Part shown: positions 22,171-35,000 of the stretch, piece by piece | How the letters are laid out: each line of letters starts with the position of its first letter | Numbering within the stretch: position 1 is the stretch's first letter | Source of the DNA: Echinometra lucunter | Lineage: Eukaryota > Echinodermata > Echinoidea > Camarodonta > Echinometridae | NCBI GenBank assembly: GCA_029962745.1 | Contig: CM057156.1 | Span: 25,285,502-25,349,501, forward strand | Direction of reading: 5' to 3' | Length of the DNA: 64,000 nucleotides | Position numbers and translations under genes: made by a program | The notes under the pieces: model-generated | Database searches by the model: none | What the model was told of the DNA's origin: nothing | Seen by the model: the letters and a program-made list of their open reading frames with translations, nothing else

Positions 22171-22740
22171 GGTGTAAGAGACTAGGGGGACTGCACGGGG
22201 GTCACTCTCATCAGTGCTGGCCGCGCCGGCGTGTGCGAGGATTATTTTGTATTCCTATGGTCTTAATGGCGTAGGTCTGCTCAAATTTGCCCAAATTTTC
22301 AACCCTAAATGGCGTGAAGAGTGCGAAATGGCTACCCTAAGAGGCGATTTACCAGCGAATGGTGCTGAAAAGCAACCCTTTTTGCCAAAGACGTCGACGA
22401 CGCCTGAGTGCCTGAAACGGGATCCTTTTCGACGCTTTTTCTGGACGCGCTCCCATGGACAACTTTACAGGACAGTGTTTCCACAGCTCAAATTATCTTT
22501 TCCTGGAATTGAATCCAAAATTTCCTGGAATTAAATGGCATTTCCTGGAATCTTCGAATTTTCTTTTTACAAGTTTTGAGCTAAGTTATTCTGAATAACT
22601 GGCGACTCTACATTCCCTGTAAAACCCATCCAATGCACACGACAGACAATTGTCAAAGACATTGGATTACAATACAAATTACTCTCGCCTACTTCCGTAT
22701 ACGTTTTGGCAAGGGTAAATGCTGTGTTTCAAAAATGAAC
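22171..22740. other. Intergenic DNA, nothing recognised
   Basis: A 106-residue frame at 22214-22534 has no domain or neighbour support. Confidence 0.35.
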
Positions 22741-22744
22741 TCGG

Positions 22745-23655
22745 AAAATTGCGTCCGCCATTGGTATAACATGTGAAAAGATGTCTAATTCATTCTTGAT
22801 ATTTCATATCTAACACTTTGTTTTTAAAGTCTGATTTTTGCATGAACAGAAGAATGGATAGTTAAAAGAACATTTCATAAAACTTTATTTTCAATAAATG
22901 GCACTATAAATCAGGATCACCTGCCATAAGGATAACACGTGAAAACAGGAATTTTAAGATTGATTATAGTTGCCCTTTTACTGGTTTGAATTTATTTCAA
23001 ATGTGATTTATATGTAATTTGAGACTTTGGAAAAGATTGTTAAAGGCTCAAAAAAATTCAAAGACTCCCCGTAAATTTCGGGTACTATGCATGCTTTTGT
23101 CCTAAGAGCTGCCATAGGCTAACACGCAAAACCAGATATTTATGAAATGATTTAATTCCCTAACGTTTATTTCAATTTACGGAAGAAGTAATTTACATTA
23201 ATTTCAAACTCTGAAAATATATAATAAAGGCTCCATGAGTCAAATAGACTCCCATAAATCCCCGGGAATATGCACATTTTTTGCTTTGAAAAATCTTGCC
23301 TGCCATAGGTTTACACGTGAAAACAAGCAATATTTGAATAATTAAAGTTCCCCTATTACCATGATTACTACTTTGAGTTGATTTCAAATATGATTTATAT
23401 GTAATATGAGACTTTGGAAAAGATTACTAAAGGCTCAAAAAATTCAAAGACTCCCCATAAATTTCTGGTCCTATGCATGCTTTTGACCTCTAGCTGCCAT
23501 AGGTTAATACACAAAAACAGGGAATTTGAATTTAGTTAATTCCCCTAGGATTCATCGAAGTATATAGAAAAGGTGATTCACATAAAATTTTATATACTTC
23601 GATGAGTCCAATAGACCCCCTCCCCCATAAATCCCCGGGAATATGAATGCTTTTG
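22745..23655 (+). repeat. ~190-bp satellite with dimeric order, five units
   Basis: The marker GCCAT(A)GG..TAACACGTG recurs at about 22757, 22923, 23110, 23301 and 23494. Alternate units are more alike than neighbours: 22923 and 23301 share TGCCATA..ACACGTGAAAACA, while 23110 and 23494 share AGCTGCCATAGG. GACTTTGGAAAAGATT and AAAGACTCCCC blocks also return at twice the unit length. The tract is therefore a short higher-order repeat of about 380 bp. Confidence 0.8.
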
Positions 23656-24150
23656 AACAATTTTTAATGTTTGTGATACACATGAACCGTTTGTTGTTAC
23701 CAATGACGCACAATATGTGGCTATTACCATGTACTACAATACGTACGCGTGCTTTATTTCGGTAGTGAAAGTTCTTCGTAAATATAGATCTAATCATGTA
23801 TGCCGCTGCTGTATCTCTATGCGTTGCACATACTGAACTACTACTGTTATGACGGCAATATTGTAGTCTTGTTTAGAGCCGACATATCGAGTGCCATGGA
23901 GAAAATGGGGAAAATTTGAAATAATCAAGGAGATAAATCTAGTTTTTATTCCATGATTATTTGTAGATTAATTCGGGAAATTTCCTTCAAAGTGGAAACA
24001 CTGATACAGGAGCTATTTCTAGGTGCAAGGGAAGTATGTTCAATTTCACGCTAGCAGGCCATGTGGAGAGTGACCCCCCCCCCCCCCCCCCCGGAGTATT
24101 TGTAGGACCGTGTGCATCCATGGTTTGGTGCCAAGTTACTAGTAGTCGCG
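23656..24150. other. Intergenic DNA with poly(C) tract
   Basis: A poly(C) of about 18 near 24076; otherwise nothing recognised. Confidence 0.4.
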
Positions 24151-24155
24151 CCGTA

Positions 24156-24592
24156 CGTACGGTGCGCTGCGTACTACATCGAGGCACGTCACACTACCCC
24201 TGCAAATACGTAAGGTATGTTCCTTCCAAGGTTGCACACTAAAATAATCTCCTCACAAATGAAAACTGTCGTGCATGAATACTGAGTGAAGTTGAAGCAC
24301 GTGTTCAAGTGATGCCAATCTGAAATGGCGGACTATTATGGTGGCTATGATGACTATGGAGGGTCAGGGGGTTGCGACCCTATAGTTGAGATCACAGGGA
24401 TATGGTATATTGGCAATGCTGTAGCATCGGTAAGTTTTGCCGGTTGACGAAGAATGTCCGCGAGGATAGTATGCTATCATCACGATTTTCTCTTGTCGTT
24501 TGATCTGTTATCGTTATTTTACATGTCATGCGTTTTGTACCGTTGTTCGATCCTCTTCCCCTACTGGGTACTTGACGTACCAAATTCTGTAC
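24156..24592 (-). repeat. Dispersed repeat D1, copy 2
   Basis: Reverse-complement copy of 14958-15382, with the same series of blocks from GTACGGTGCGCTGCGTACTA to CCAAATTCTGTAC. Substitutions and small indels separate the two. Confidence 0.8.
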
Positions 24593-24708
24593 TCTCATGA
24601 CTCTCCATGCTCTCTAAGAAATGAAACTTCACCCATTTCTTTTCGTCTCGCTCTCTCATTCTCATAGTACTACGTCAGATGTTAGATAATATATAATTTT
24701 GAGATGAA

Positions 24709-25260
24709 AGACGGGAAGTATTGAAAGAAGTAACACTCATATATTCCATTCATCATTTTATATAGAGAAACAAGAAAATGCGTGTTGCTGTTGTTGTTGA
24801 TGTTGTTGTTTTTCGGAGGAGGGAGCTGTCGTTTCAAGAATAGCTTCGTTTCCGGGGGAGGGGTATGTCTCATTGAGGCCTGTGCATCATCCGCATAGCC
24901 ATAACTTTCTGAAATGCACCCTAATAAAGGTGGATTGAAGAATGAGTGGTTTTGATAACAAGGAAATCCGTCTAACATTTCCAAGACGGGAAGCATTGAA
25001 AGAAGTAACATTTATATATTCCATTCATCATTTTTTAATTATAGAGAAACAAGAAAAATGTGTGTTGCTGTTGTTGATATTGTTGTTTTTCGGACGAGGG
25101 AGCTGTCGTTTCAAGAATAGCTTCGTTTCCGGGGGGAGGGGTATGTCTCATTGAGGCCTGTGCATCATCCGCATAGCCATAACTTTCTGAAATGCACCCT
25201 AATAAAGGTGGATTGAAGAATGAGTGGTTTTGATAACAAGGAAATCCGTCTAACATTTCC
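24709..25260 (+). repeat. 275-bp tandem duplication
   Basis: Two head-to-tail units starting AGACGGGAAG at about 24709 and 24984, each running through GGAGCTGTCGTTTCAAGAAT and GCACCCTAATAAAGGTGG to AATCCGTCTAACATTTCC. They differ at only a few positions, so the event is recent. A short inverted fragment of the unit (GTACAGGCCTCAATGAGA) lies at about 25459. Confidence 0.95.
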
Positions 25261-25499
25261 AATTTGTATATCCTTAAACAGGGATTTTATTCAATTAAGG
25301 TTTGCCCCATCACCTCTGAATTTGATACCCTTTTTCGCGATTTTGGCGGTTTTGGATAGGTACCCTAAACGAGCACGCACGTGTAACGTGCCTGAAGCTG
25401 AACCCCCCCCCCCCCCCCCCTCTCCCTCTTTACGCTTTTTTTCATGTAGGCAGATGATGTACAGGCCTCAATGAGAATCCGGGCTTCGTTTAGAGTGTA

Positions 25500-25994
25500 A
25501 TCCATTATAATTAGTCAAAAAAAAAATAGTAGAATCTAAACACTGCTGTGGACTTGGAGTGAATTCAACTTCAAATGAACCAATCCTTAATGAATTATGA
25601 ATGCATAGTAGATAGAGATATGATACAGTGACCCGACATAATGCTCCTCCTGCAATTGCTACGGGCTTGGTCAAAAATGCGTAGTTGCAGTGGCTGGGTC
25701 AGGGACATAGGGTTGGGATTAGGTTTATGGTTTTTGCAAAGGGTTTGGACCACTGTTGAAGATTAGTAGGCTATTTATTTGCGTAAGACATTGAATCGGT
25801 TTTTAAATTAGGCTTATAGGTTTATAACTTCGGATATGATTTGCTTTTATCGTATTGTATTTCAACAGGATAGTTCCTTCAGTAAATGAAATATTTTTAG
25901 TCGGCTAGTCATAGTGGTGTAAGAAGGTGATGACGCGGAGAAATTGCCCCCGCTCGAGCATGTGAAACCTCTTTAAACATGATTTCTGCTGCAG
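25500..25994. other. Intergenic/intronic DNA upstream of the first seen STRA6-like exon
   Basis: The start exon of the STRA6-like gene should lie here or farther upstream. I found no exon with a Met start, a plausible extracellular N-terminus and a phase-0 donor. Confidence 0.35.
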
Positions 25995-26080
25995 ATTTCA
26001 CTACTCATTTTCCTGACTTGTTTTCAACATGGGATGACATGCGGAGATGTCAACAGGAGACAACGCCCCCGACTCGTTTA
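25995..26080 (+). CDS. STRA6: STRA6-like exon 1 of those seen
   Basis: Residues 1-28 of the model. The acceptor is CTGCTGCAG and the donor TTTA/GTAAGT. The reading ISLLIFLTCFQHG then NRRQRPRLV plus Tyr across the junction would be the end of helix 1 and the basic loop that precedes PVNFL in the next exon. The phase (2 bases left over) fits exon 2 exactly. This is the least certain exon because the helix is short. A different frame crosses the same bases into the microsatellite and is not coding. Confidence 0.65.
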
Positions 26081-26158
26081 GTAAGTAATGAAATAATAAG
26101 AAAATGTAATAGTAACAATAATCATGATAATATTGATAGCACTATACTACTACTACTA

Positions 26159-26236
<78 letters not shown>

Positions 26237-26310
26237 TACTACTACTATAATACCAATACTGCTATTGTTGCTACTATATTACCACTACTACCATACTACT
26301 ACTGCTGCTG

Positions 26311-26363
<53 letters not shown>

Positions 26364-26421
26364 GCTACTACTACTGCTACTGCTACTACTACTACTACTA
26401 CTACTGCTACTGCTACTGCTA

Positions 26422-26453
<32 letters not shown>

Positions 26454-26543
26454 ACTGCTACTGCTACTGCTACTACTGCTACTACTGCTACTACTGCTAC
26501 TACTACTACCATACTACTGCTACTACTACTACCACTACTGCTG

Positions 26544-26582
<39 letters not shown>

Positions 26583-26605
26583 TACTACCACTATTGCTAC
26601 TACAT

Positions 26606-26673
<68 letters not shown>

Positions 26674-26968
26674 ACTACTACTTCTGCGGCTACTACTGCT
26701 GCTACTGCTGCTACTTCTACTACTGCTACTACTTCTACTTCTCCTACAGCTACTACTACTGCTACTACTACTACAACTACTGCTGCTGATACTACTACTG
26801 CTACTATACTGCTACTACTGCTACTACTGCTAATACTACTGCTACTACTGCTACTACTGCTAATACTACTGCTACTAATACTACTACTGCTACTACTACT
26901 ACTACTACCGCTACTACTGGTACTACTGCTACTCCTGCTACTACTGCTACTTCTACTCCTACTACTTG

Positions 26969-27000
<32 letters not shown>

Positions 27001-30000
27001 CGCGCGTGTGAAAACAGTCAATAATGACTCTCGTATCCTACTCACGTACCCTGCTCACGTAACACCTGGGTGGAGAGTGGCAAATGTGGATTAGTGCCTT
27101 ACCAACATATGAGATTCATACTAATTAATTAGGCTAGAGTGCGCACTCGCAATTGGCGCGTACACAAAGGCTCTGTGACGTGATCGCATGGAGCATGGTC
27201 CGCCATTATTATGGAGGGCAACATATCTATGCGCTGCGTTGCGCGGAGATCTAAGAGTACCCCACGATCCGTTTCCCTCGCACTGACCTACTGCTGATAA
27301 AAAGTCGGTGTCTGACCCTGATTTCACAAGACACTACTGAAGATGGATTATAATGAGCCAGTTAAAATGCATTTTAGTTAAATCTCCACAGACTATAGAT
27401 TATGGTTATTAGTGAGTAATTCATGACATTCCCCCAACTTTTCATCTGTTCATGATGAGAATTTGAACTTTATGCCTCTATCTTCGTGATCGCCTATGGT
27501 GCTATGGCTGTACACATATGTGACGAGGGGTGACGTGCTTTCACATGGAGAAGCATAACTTTTCTTAAATAAATAATTCCACCATCTTTTTATTTTTGGA
27601 GCAATGCATCGATGCATCATGTTAAGTAGGTGGTTATTGGAAGCATTATGCTTCATTGAAAATCAACGAATTCCAAAATAGGGCAAGTCAGGTTTACTTC
27701 ATTTAATTTGTTTTTTTTTTTTAATATTTCTAATTCAGATAAATGCCAAAAAAATTATCTATTCTTGTATTCATCTATTCATTTATCTATATACTTTTCA
27801 ATTTAAAATGTCAAAATACCTTTGTTCCACACATTCATATATCCATCCTTCAAGCATGCCACTTATCCATTAACCTATATTCTTTCAGGCCATTCAGACC
27901 TTCATCACACTTTTTGTTCACTGCATGAAATTCCTAAATCAAATATAGTCTTTTGCCCTTTAATAAAATCAGGTTTATGTACTCCTTTTCAATTCATTTC
28001 TAAAAGTTCACACAAGATGAACATAAAAATTAATAATTCCATCATAAAACTCAATAGATAATACTGTACACGTATATTCACTCATTAATCTCATAAGATA
28101 TTAAAGGATTCTCTATAACACAGACACAGCATTTCTCACACTTCAATATGGCTATATAGCGAAATTTACGACTCAATATAAAAGTATTCATTTAAGGGTG
28201 CGTTCAAGCGATTTTTTGAAGCTAGAATCACAAACATGAATCACAAATCAAAACGCTGTTACAAAACACGGCTACTGCGTGAGAGCGTTCAAGCGATTTT
28301 TCATCAACGCTGATTCTTGCTCATTTCAAGCCCATCCACTGCGCATCGTACTGCGCAGTTTGACCCAGGAAGGTCAACTTTAGCCACATCATTTATTTGT
28401 CTCTATATCTTTCTTATGCTATTCTTTGTTTTTCATTCTATCTTCTTCTCTTTCCATCTTTTCTTATGTTAATCTTTGTTTTTTTCCTACCTTCTTTTCT
28501 ATGTTTCCTTATGTAATATATTTTAACATTTTTTTTCCTTGTGATTCTTTCTCTTCCCATCTTTTCATATGTTATTCTTCGTTTTTTCCTACCTTCTTTT
28601 ATATGTTTCCTTATTTTTTTCTTTGTATTTTTGCTATCTTCTTCTCTTTCCATCTTCCCTTATGTGATTCTTTGTTTTCTTCTTTTATCTTCTTCTTTTT
28701 CGTCTTTTCCTGTTATTCTATCTTATTCCTTCTATCTCCTTATCTCTCAGCCTCTTCTTATATTATTCTTTGTTTTCTTCTTCTGTCTTCTTTTCTAGCT
28801 TTCTGTATGTTTTTTTAATCTTTCTTCAAACTTTGGTGTGAAAGCAACAGTAGAATCATGATTGAGATCTCCGTTGCGTTCAATCGATTTTTAGCGACCG
28901 TGGTTCTGCAGAATCATGATTCAAAACGTACCTTTTTCAGCGTTTCATGTTTGCGTTTTGAAAGACGTTTATTTTTACGACCTGCGAAAAATCGATTGAA
29001 CGCAACCGTGGTTTAAACTAAACGTCTTTCAAAACCGTGATTCTAGGGTAGAAAATGGTCGCTTGAACGCGGCCTAAATAGACAATCAGTCAGTTGACTT
29101 GTGATTAAATTGCAGATTTATTGATCCTAGAGAAATAAACCACGGATTTTTTTTTCTTAGAAAAAAATCAATGAATTTCTGGTTAATTTATCACAGTTTT
29201 GTCCATCAAAATAGGGTTTTTAATCAAAGAGCAGATGCCTTATATCATACATGCATAATATGTTAAATTTCTGTTTTACCCTATCATGGACAAACTACTG
29301 GGTGGCCTGTAATCAGGGCGACGTGCTGCTCTTTTCTTTGCTCTTAAACTCTAAACGCAAGCTAAATACGTCTGTGAAAGCGCTAAGCGTGACTAGCCAA
29401 ACAGCGTACGGCGCGGCTTGCCTGCAAGCCGCACACCGTTTTATTTGGCTGGTCTCGCTTTCACCATGTGTATTTTCTTTTTCTTTTCTGTTGGTGGGGA
29501 AAACCCAGAATATATCGACTCCCGCTGCATAGATCACGTGACATTGAAAAAGAAGGAGTGGGAATTATTGTTTTAGTCTAGATTCTGGACTGTATTTATA
29601 ATATTTTTGGTACAGATGCTGCGAAACGGCACTGTACGCGTCTAGTCGAGTGATTTTATTCCATATATTATACATTATACATTATACACAGCCTATGTGT
29701 ACATTATTTTTCGTTATTTCCGTTATCTGTTATACAAATAATGAATGTTTATGAGTGCAATGGACAGAATATTTCATGAGGTGAAAGATGAAATGATCCA
29801 TTCAACGAGGCGCAGCCGAGTTGAATGGATCAATAATTTCATCTTTCACCGAATGAAATATTCTGTCCATTGCTCGAATGAAAAAAACATTCATTATTTG
29901 TTTTATATGACACCTAAAAATAAATCAAATCGCAATAAATCAATAGCGCTATACGCTAGCGCGCTGTTCACTGCAAACGCAAGAGTTTTACGTACGTAGT

Positions 30001-32034
30001 GTGCCGGGCTCTCGGCCAGCGTGCAATGGAGCAAATCGTATGGATCCAAAATTGCACGGTAAATGGAGCCACTTTTGCACGATTGATGACGTCATAGTGC
30101 AATGAGACAAATGATGAATATCAAACAACCAATCAAATGACAGGAATCTACTAGGTGTCGTATAATATCTGTTATTATCATGTCATGGATCGTATAGTAA
30201 TTGTTGTTGTACATATGTGTTTTTACTAGGAAATGATAATTTATGTTATGTTTGTTCATTTTAACAAATAAATATCAAGCTTTGTAAATCGGCAGTAGCA
30301 ACTGCTGCGATGGGAATATTTGAATGAAACCACTGATTAAGAATAACTTATCTTTCTTATTATATTTTTAGCCCTGTGAACTTCCTGACTAACTATGATC
30401 ATCGGCTGGCGTACTTATTCTCTTTCATTGCCATGAGTGGGTCAGTTCTGCAGTTCTTCATCAGTGGAACTCCCAAACCAGAGGGTATAACAGACCCCAG
30501 CGCCAAAGGTAAGGAGATGTTCCGGTAATCAGTGTCGCGGCTTGTGGGGAGGGGGGGGGGGGGGGACATGAAAAGAACCCCCCAAACACAGAGTATAACA
30601 GACCGCAGCGCCAAAGATAAGAAGAATGATGTTCCGGTAATCAGTGTCGTGGCTTGTTGGGGGGGGGGGGAATGAAAAGAACCCCAAAACCAAAGGGAAT
30701 AAAAGACTCCACACACCTAGAATAAAAGGTTCAATGTTGCATCCTTCAAATGCAACAATGGAAGCTCCTTTATGGGTACAACTTTGCACCCAAAGAAGCA
30801 TTATGCACCTTTAAGGGTGCAGTGAGCTACATTTTGCACCCTTAAATAAGGAAAGTGCAAATCTGCACCCTCTTGAATGGAAAAAAATTCTGCACCTTTA
30901 AGGGTGTAGACTGGCATTTCCGGGTGTAAAGAAGTATGAAAAAGGATGCATCTTTGCACCTTTTTCATGTAGGGTGCAAGATTGCACCCAGAAAGGTGCT
31001 GCCAGTGTTGCATTTAAGGTGCAAAAATTGCAGCGCCAAAGATAATTGATGTCATGTTGTGTATAGTGATCAGTGTCGTATATAATGACAATAATTTTGG
31101 GCGTAGCGTGTGTTCTTGGGGCATTTATGGAGCCCCCGAGCTGCTGCCCCCCCCCCCCCCCACAACAAAGGGAATAACAGCCCCCATCACCAAAGATAGG
31201 AAAATGTCTCGGTGTAAATACATTCATATGGTAATCAGTATGGCGTAGCGAGGTCCAGAGGGACGATGGATAAGGGGCGAAGCCGGGAGGGTAATTGGTC
31301 TTCTCTCTCTCTCTCTCTCTTTATCTCTCTCTCTCTTTATCTCTCTCTCACCCTCTCTCTCTGTCTCTCTTCATCTTTCTTTTATAATGCAGTGCTCCAG
31401 TGCCCTCGTTGTGCACCGCTGATAATGTTTTGGCATAGTGCTGTACATTTTTAATCACATTTTTATCACCTTTTTATCACATGTCGTACGTGCAGGGGGG
31501 GGGGGGGGGGTGGGAGTACCAAACACTGACATGCATTACAGCTTGGCTATTAGTTGGCAAGACGATTCAGAAGTTCAGCTGTGCAACACTTTTATTTTTA
31601 AATGCAAGCAATGTAATACCATAATTGATAGATTTCTTGGCTTCAAATCACAAAAATAAAGTTGATTGATTTCTTCAGACTTAGCAACTGTAGAATGAAT
31701 TACATTTTCAAGAAATCTTTGATGATATGACATTGAATGAATGATCATTTATGAATGAAGTATGCAGGGCTAGTCAGAAGAACCTGCTATATCCGTTAAA
31801 TGTATTTTCAAATCATCCTTTGTAGACTAAGCTCGTGATTCGTAGCTAACTTAAAATTCATGTATCGAAAAAAAAAAAAACAATTTAAATTTAAAGCTGT
31901 AATTCGTATATAGATTAATATCTTGTCATAAATCTGGATGGGACATTAGTGTCCGGTGTGATAGTCTATGTGTTGTGCTATGATTTCTGGAGTCACTGTT
32001 AAAAGTTATGAATGGGATTGACACACACACACAC

Positions 32035-32071
<37 letters not shown>

Positions 32072-35000
32072 CTAAGATTGTACCTAAGCATTTCCAGTTT
32101 TATATGAATAATAGGCCGATTGAGCCGATTGTGATGAATATTTTCATAACATCAGTTATCCTCATGAATATTGAATTTGGAGATCCCGTTACCCCACCCA
32201 GGTTCCGAGAAAGAGGAATAGAGGTGATGGGGGGGGGGGATAGTGGCTCCTCTGCGTGAGTCCCCCCCCCCCCTTCCTGGTGTATTGTTTATTTATTTAT
32301 TTTTTTATTTTTATTTTTTTTGCTGTTGCTCAGGTTTTACTAGGAGGAGGGTGTACGGTCATTTCCATCAAAATTATGAAACTCTTAACCTTTCTTCTTT
32401 TTTATGTTTTATTTCTCTTCTCCACAGCCTTTGTATCGGAGATCTTGAAGTATTTATCGGTTTGTGTGATCGGACTCATTTTCTACCCATTCCCACTTTG
32501 CGTATCGTTTGATAACATCCCGATGAACGTGTTCGGATTACTGTACACAACCAACTGGTAAGTGTTCATCCGTTACAATCATGAACAGATTGTGGTTGGG
32601 ACTGAAATGGGATGGGGAATTTTGGTGTGACCGGACCTGTAACCTATAAACCGACCCCAGATGCTTATCTGACCGTACACCGGTTTTCAACAATCAGGAC
32701 CACGACTAACGATTATGGTGGCCCTGAAGTACGCTCAACAACAGGTCATGTGCGCCGTGAAATTCGCGGCCAAGTCGCGAAATTTGCAACCACTGGACGC
32801 GAACTTTGCGGCCCGAGGCGCAAAGTTTAGGACCTTGGCCGCGAACTTTGCGACTTGGCCGCAAATTTGACGACTTTGGACGCGAACTTTACTACTAGGG
32901 ACGCAAAGTTCGCGTCCAATGGTTGCGAATTTTGCGACCAAAATCGCGAATATCACGACTTGGCTGCGAAATTCACGGCACACATGACCTGTCGAGTGTC
33001 CTTCAGCGCCACCATAGATGATAGTGTGTGGACTATATCCGCTCCAGATCGTGTTTGTAATGTTACGTAATACTACCTTCGGTGTGTTGTGGCTATGGAA
33101 AAATATTTATGCTTTCGATCAAACTAAAATTATTTTCTCTTATTAAGACTCTCAATGTTCAGAATGGATCATCTTAATATTCCACTTATTTGGTGATAGA
33201 AAAATGATATAGCTTCGTGCAATTTACCAGGATAATCTGTCTATTCGGCGTATTTTTCAGCATGGAGTTCAGTGGAGGGGACCCATGCATACACGTGACC
33301 AATTTCACGTTGGTGAAAAGACAGTGGTCCTGATTGTTCAATCAGGAGGAATAGAGGAATGTGAGTGGCTAGTTATTGATTTATCATCATTTTCTACCTT
33401 TCGAGAATTCAGTAATTTGTCAGTCAAAGACTATTTAAGGAAGTTTCAGTGAAGTTTCAATCATTGGCTCTCATCAAGTAAACATAACTTTGGGATTTGT
33501 CTTCATGGATCAACGCAGTACATTCTCATAGCATGACGTACTTTTCTGCTACTATATTATTCATATCTTAATAATTCCCAAATCTGTATTATGTGAACTG
33601 TCCTACTTATTTGATTATTAAATTCTTGAACGTAACTGTGCAGCATTACCTCTGTAACGTAAAATTCAAAGCAGTTCAAATATATCTATCAGGCAAACCC
33701 CAAGGGAATTGAAACCTCCTACCATCACCATTGTCTTTATTATCTGTATGGGTTTTTTGCCAAATTTAGAATTGAACGCAAATTCATTCATAGATACCTC
33801 ACATCCTGGGGTATTTTTTTTTTGTATTGGTCTTGCTTCTTTGTTTCAACGGCTTTTATTTTTTTTTATTTTTTTATTTTTTTTATTTCAGAAGTCGACA
33901 TTTTTATAAGAGGAGGTTCTAAATAAACTTAATGTTGAAATTGAAGCTAAAAAACATACGCTTGAATAGTAAATAAGTCCCAATTTCTGCATCAGTAACC
34001 ATGCTCAATAATATGTTGATTTTGTGTATCAATTTTTCTCTATTTTTAAGTAAAGGGGTCTTTCTGACATGTCTGACTTGAAGGTCCGTTTCTTTTCCAT
34101 CTAGCAGTGACAAAAATCTCTGGCATTGTTTACAATTTTCACTGCTTAACTCGAAACTGATTACAAGTTCATGTGTGTTCTACAAACTTTAACTTTCATC
34201 GCGATTAAGTCTTAAAGCTCCATAGGTTTTCCATTTGTTTCATGTACCAAGTCTTTATATTATTTCAAAGGAATCAACCATTAAACCGAATGCAACAAAA
34301 TCGATGAATCGTTCTAAATGATTGGAATACAAGTCGTTGCTGACTTAAAACTTCCATTGTGGTGACTTTCATCTATATGCTCCTTCTCTGACTAGTATTA
34401 CTACCAAATTAAAAATGTGTCACTCCTGTCAGCTAATAAACAGCTGGCAAGTCGCTTAAGGGAATTACATTCTATATCTCATTCTTACATTACCATTTGT
34501 TCTTCCTTCTCGGAAGAGATCTCAAACTCATCATTGTATAAAAGCATATTACAGAAATCACCGTAAACGAGATCTTTGTGATACTCAGTGTATTGAAACA
34601 GAAGCAATGATGCATTTTCTTCTCAAACCCATGTACAAACTAATGAATCATATCGGTTACACTTTTAGCTTTTAGCTCCTGTTTTGATTCATTATGCGCA
34701 ACCTTTTTGACCTTGTCACTGGCTTTTCACTTATACACACTATGAACATGGTGGACAAAGAAAGCGGACAAAATAAACAACCTCTCATTCTACCCTTCAC
34801 AATGGTTCTGGTAGTCCAAAGAACATCCCTTCACAACTATTATGTTTAATCATGTAGTTCCAGGTGAAATCTCCAGACACTCCTCAGTGAAAATTGTATC
34901 TAAATGTGCACTCAACAGCTTTGTGACAGTTTTACAAATTGGTATTAAAGCTCATCCATTGCTACAGATAGAGATGCAAAACTGTCACTGTTGGAGACCA

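Noticed and set aside
25979..26833. 284-residue frame rich in Leu and Tyr
   Set aside because: It is a read-through of the CTA/CTG microsatellite. The first part overlaps exon 1 but in a different frame.
32243..32561. 101-residue frame covering exon 3 and more
   Set aside because: Only 32428-32557 is flanked by splice sites and matches the family. The upstream part is a poly(C) and T-rich intron read-through.
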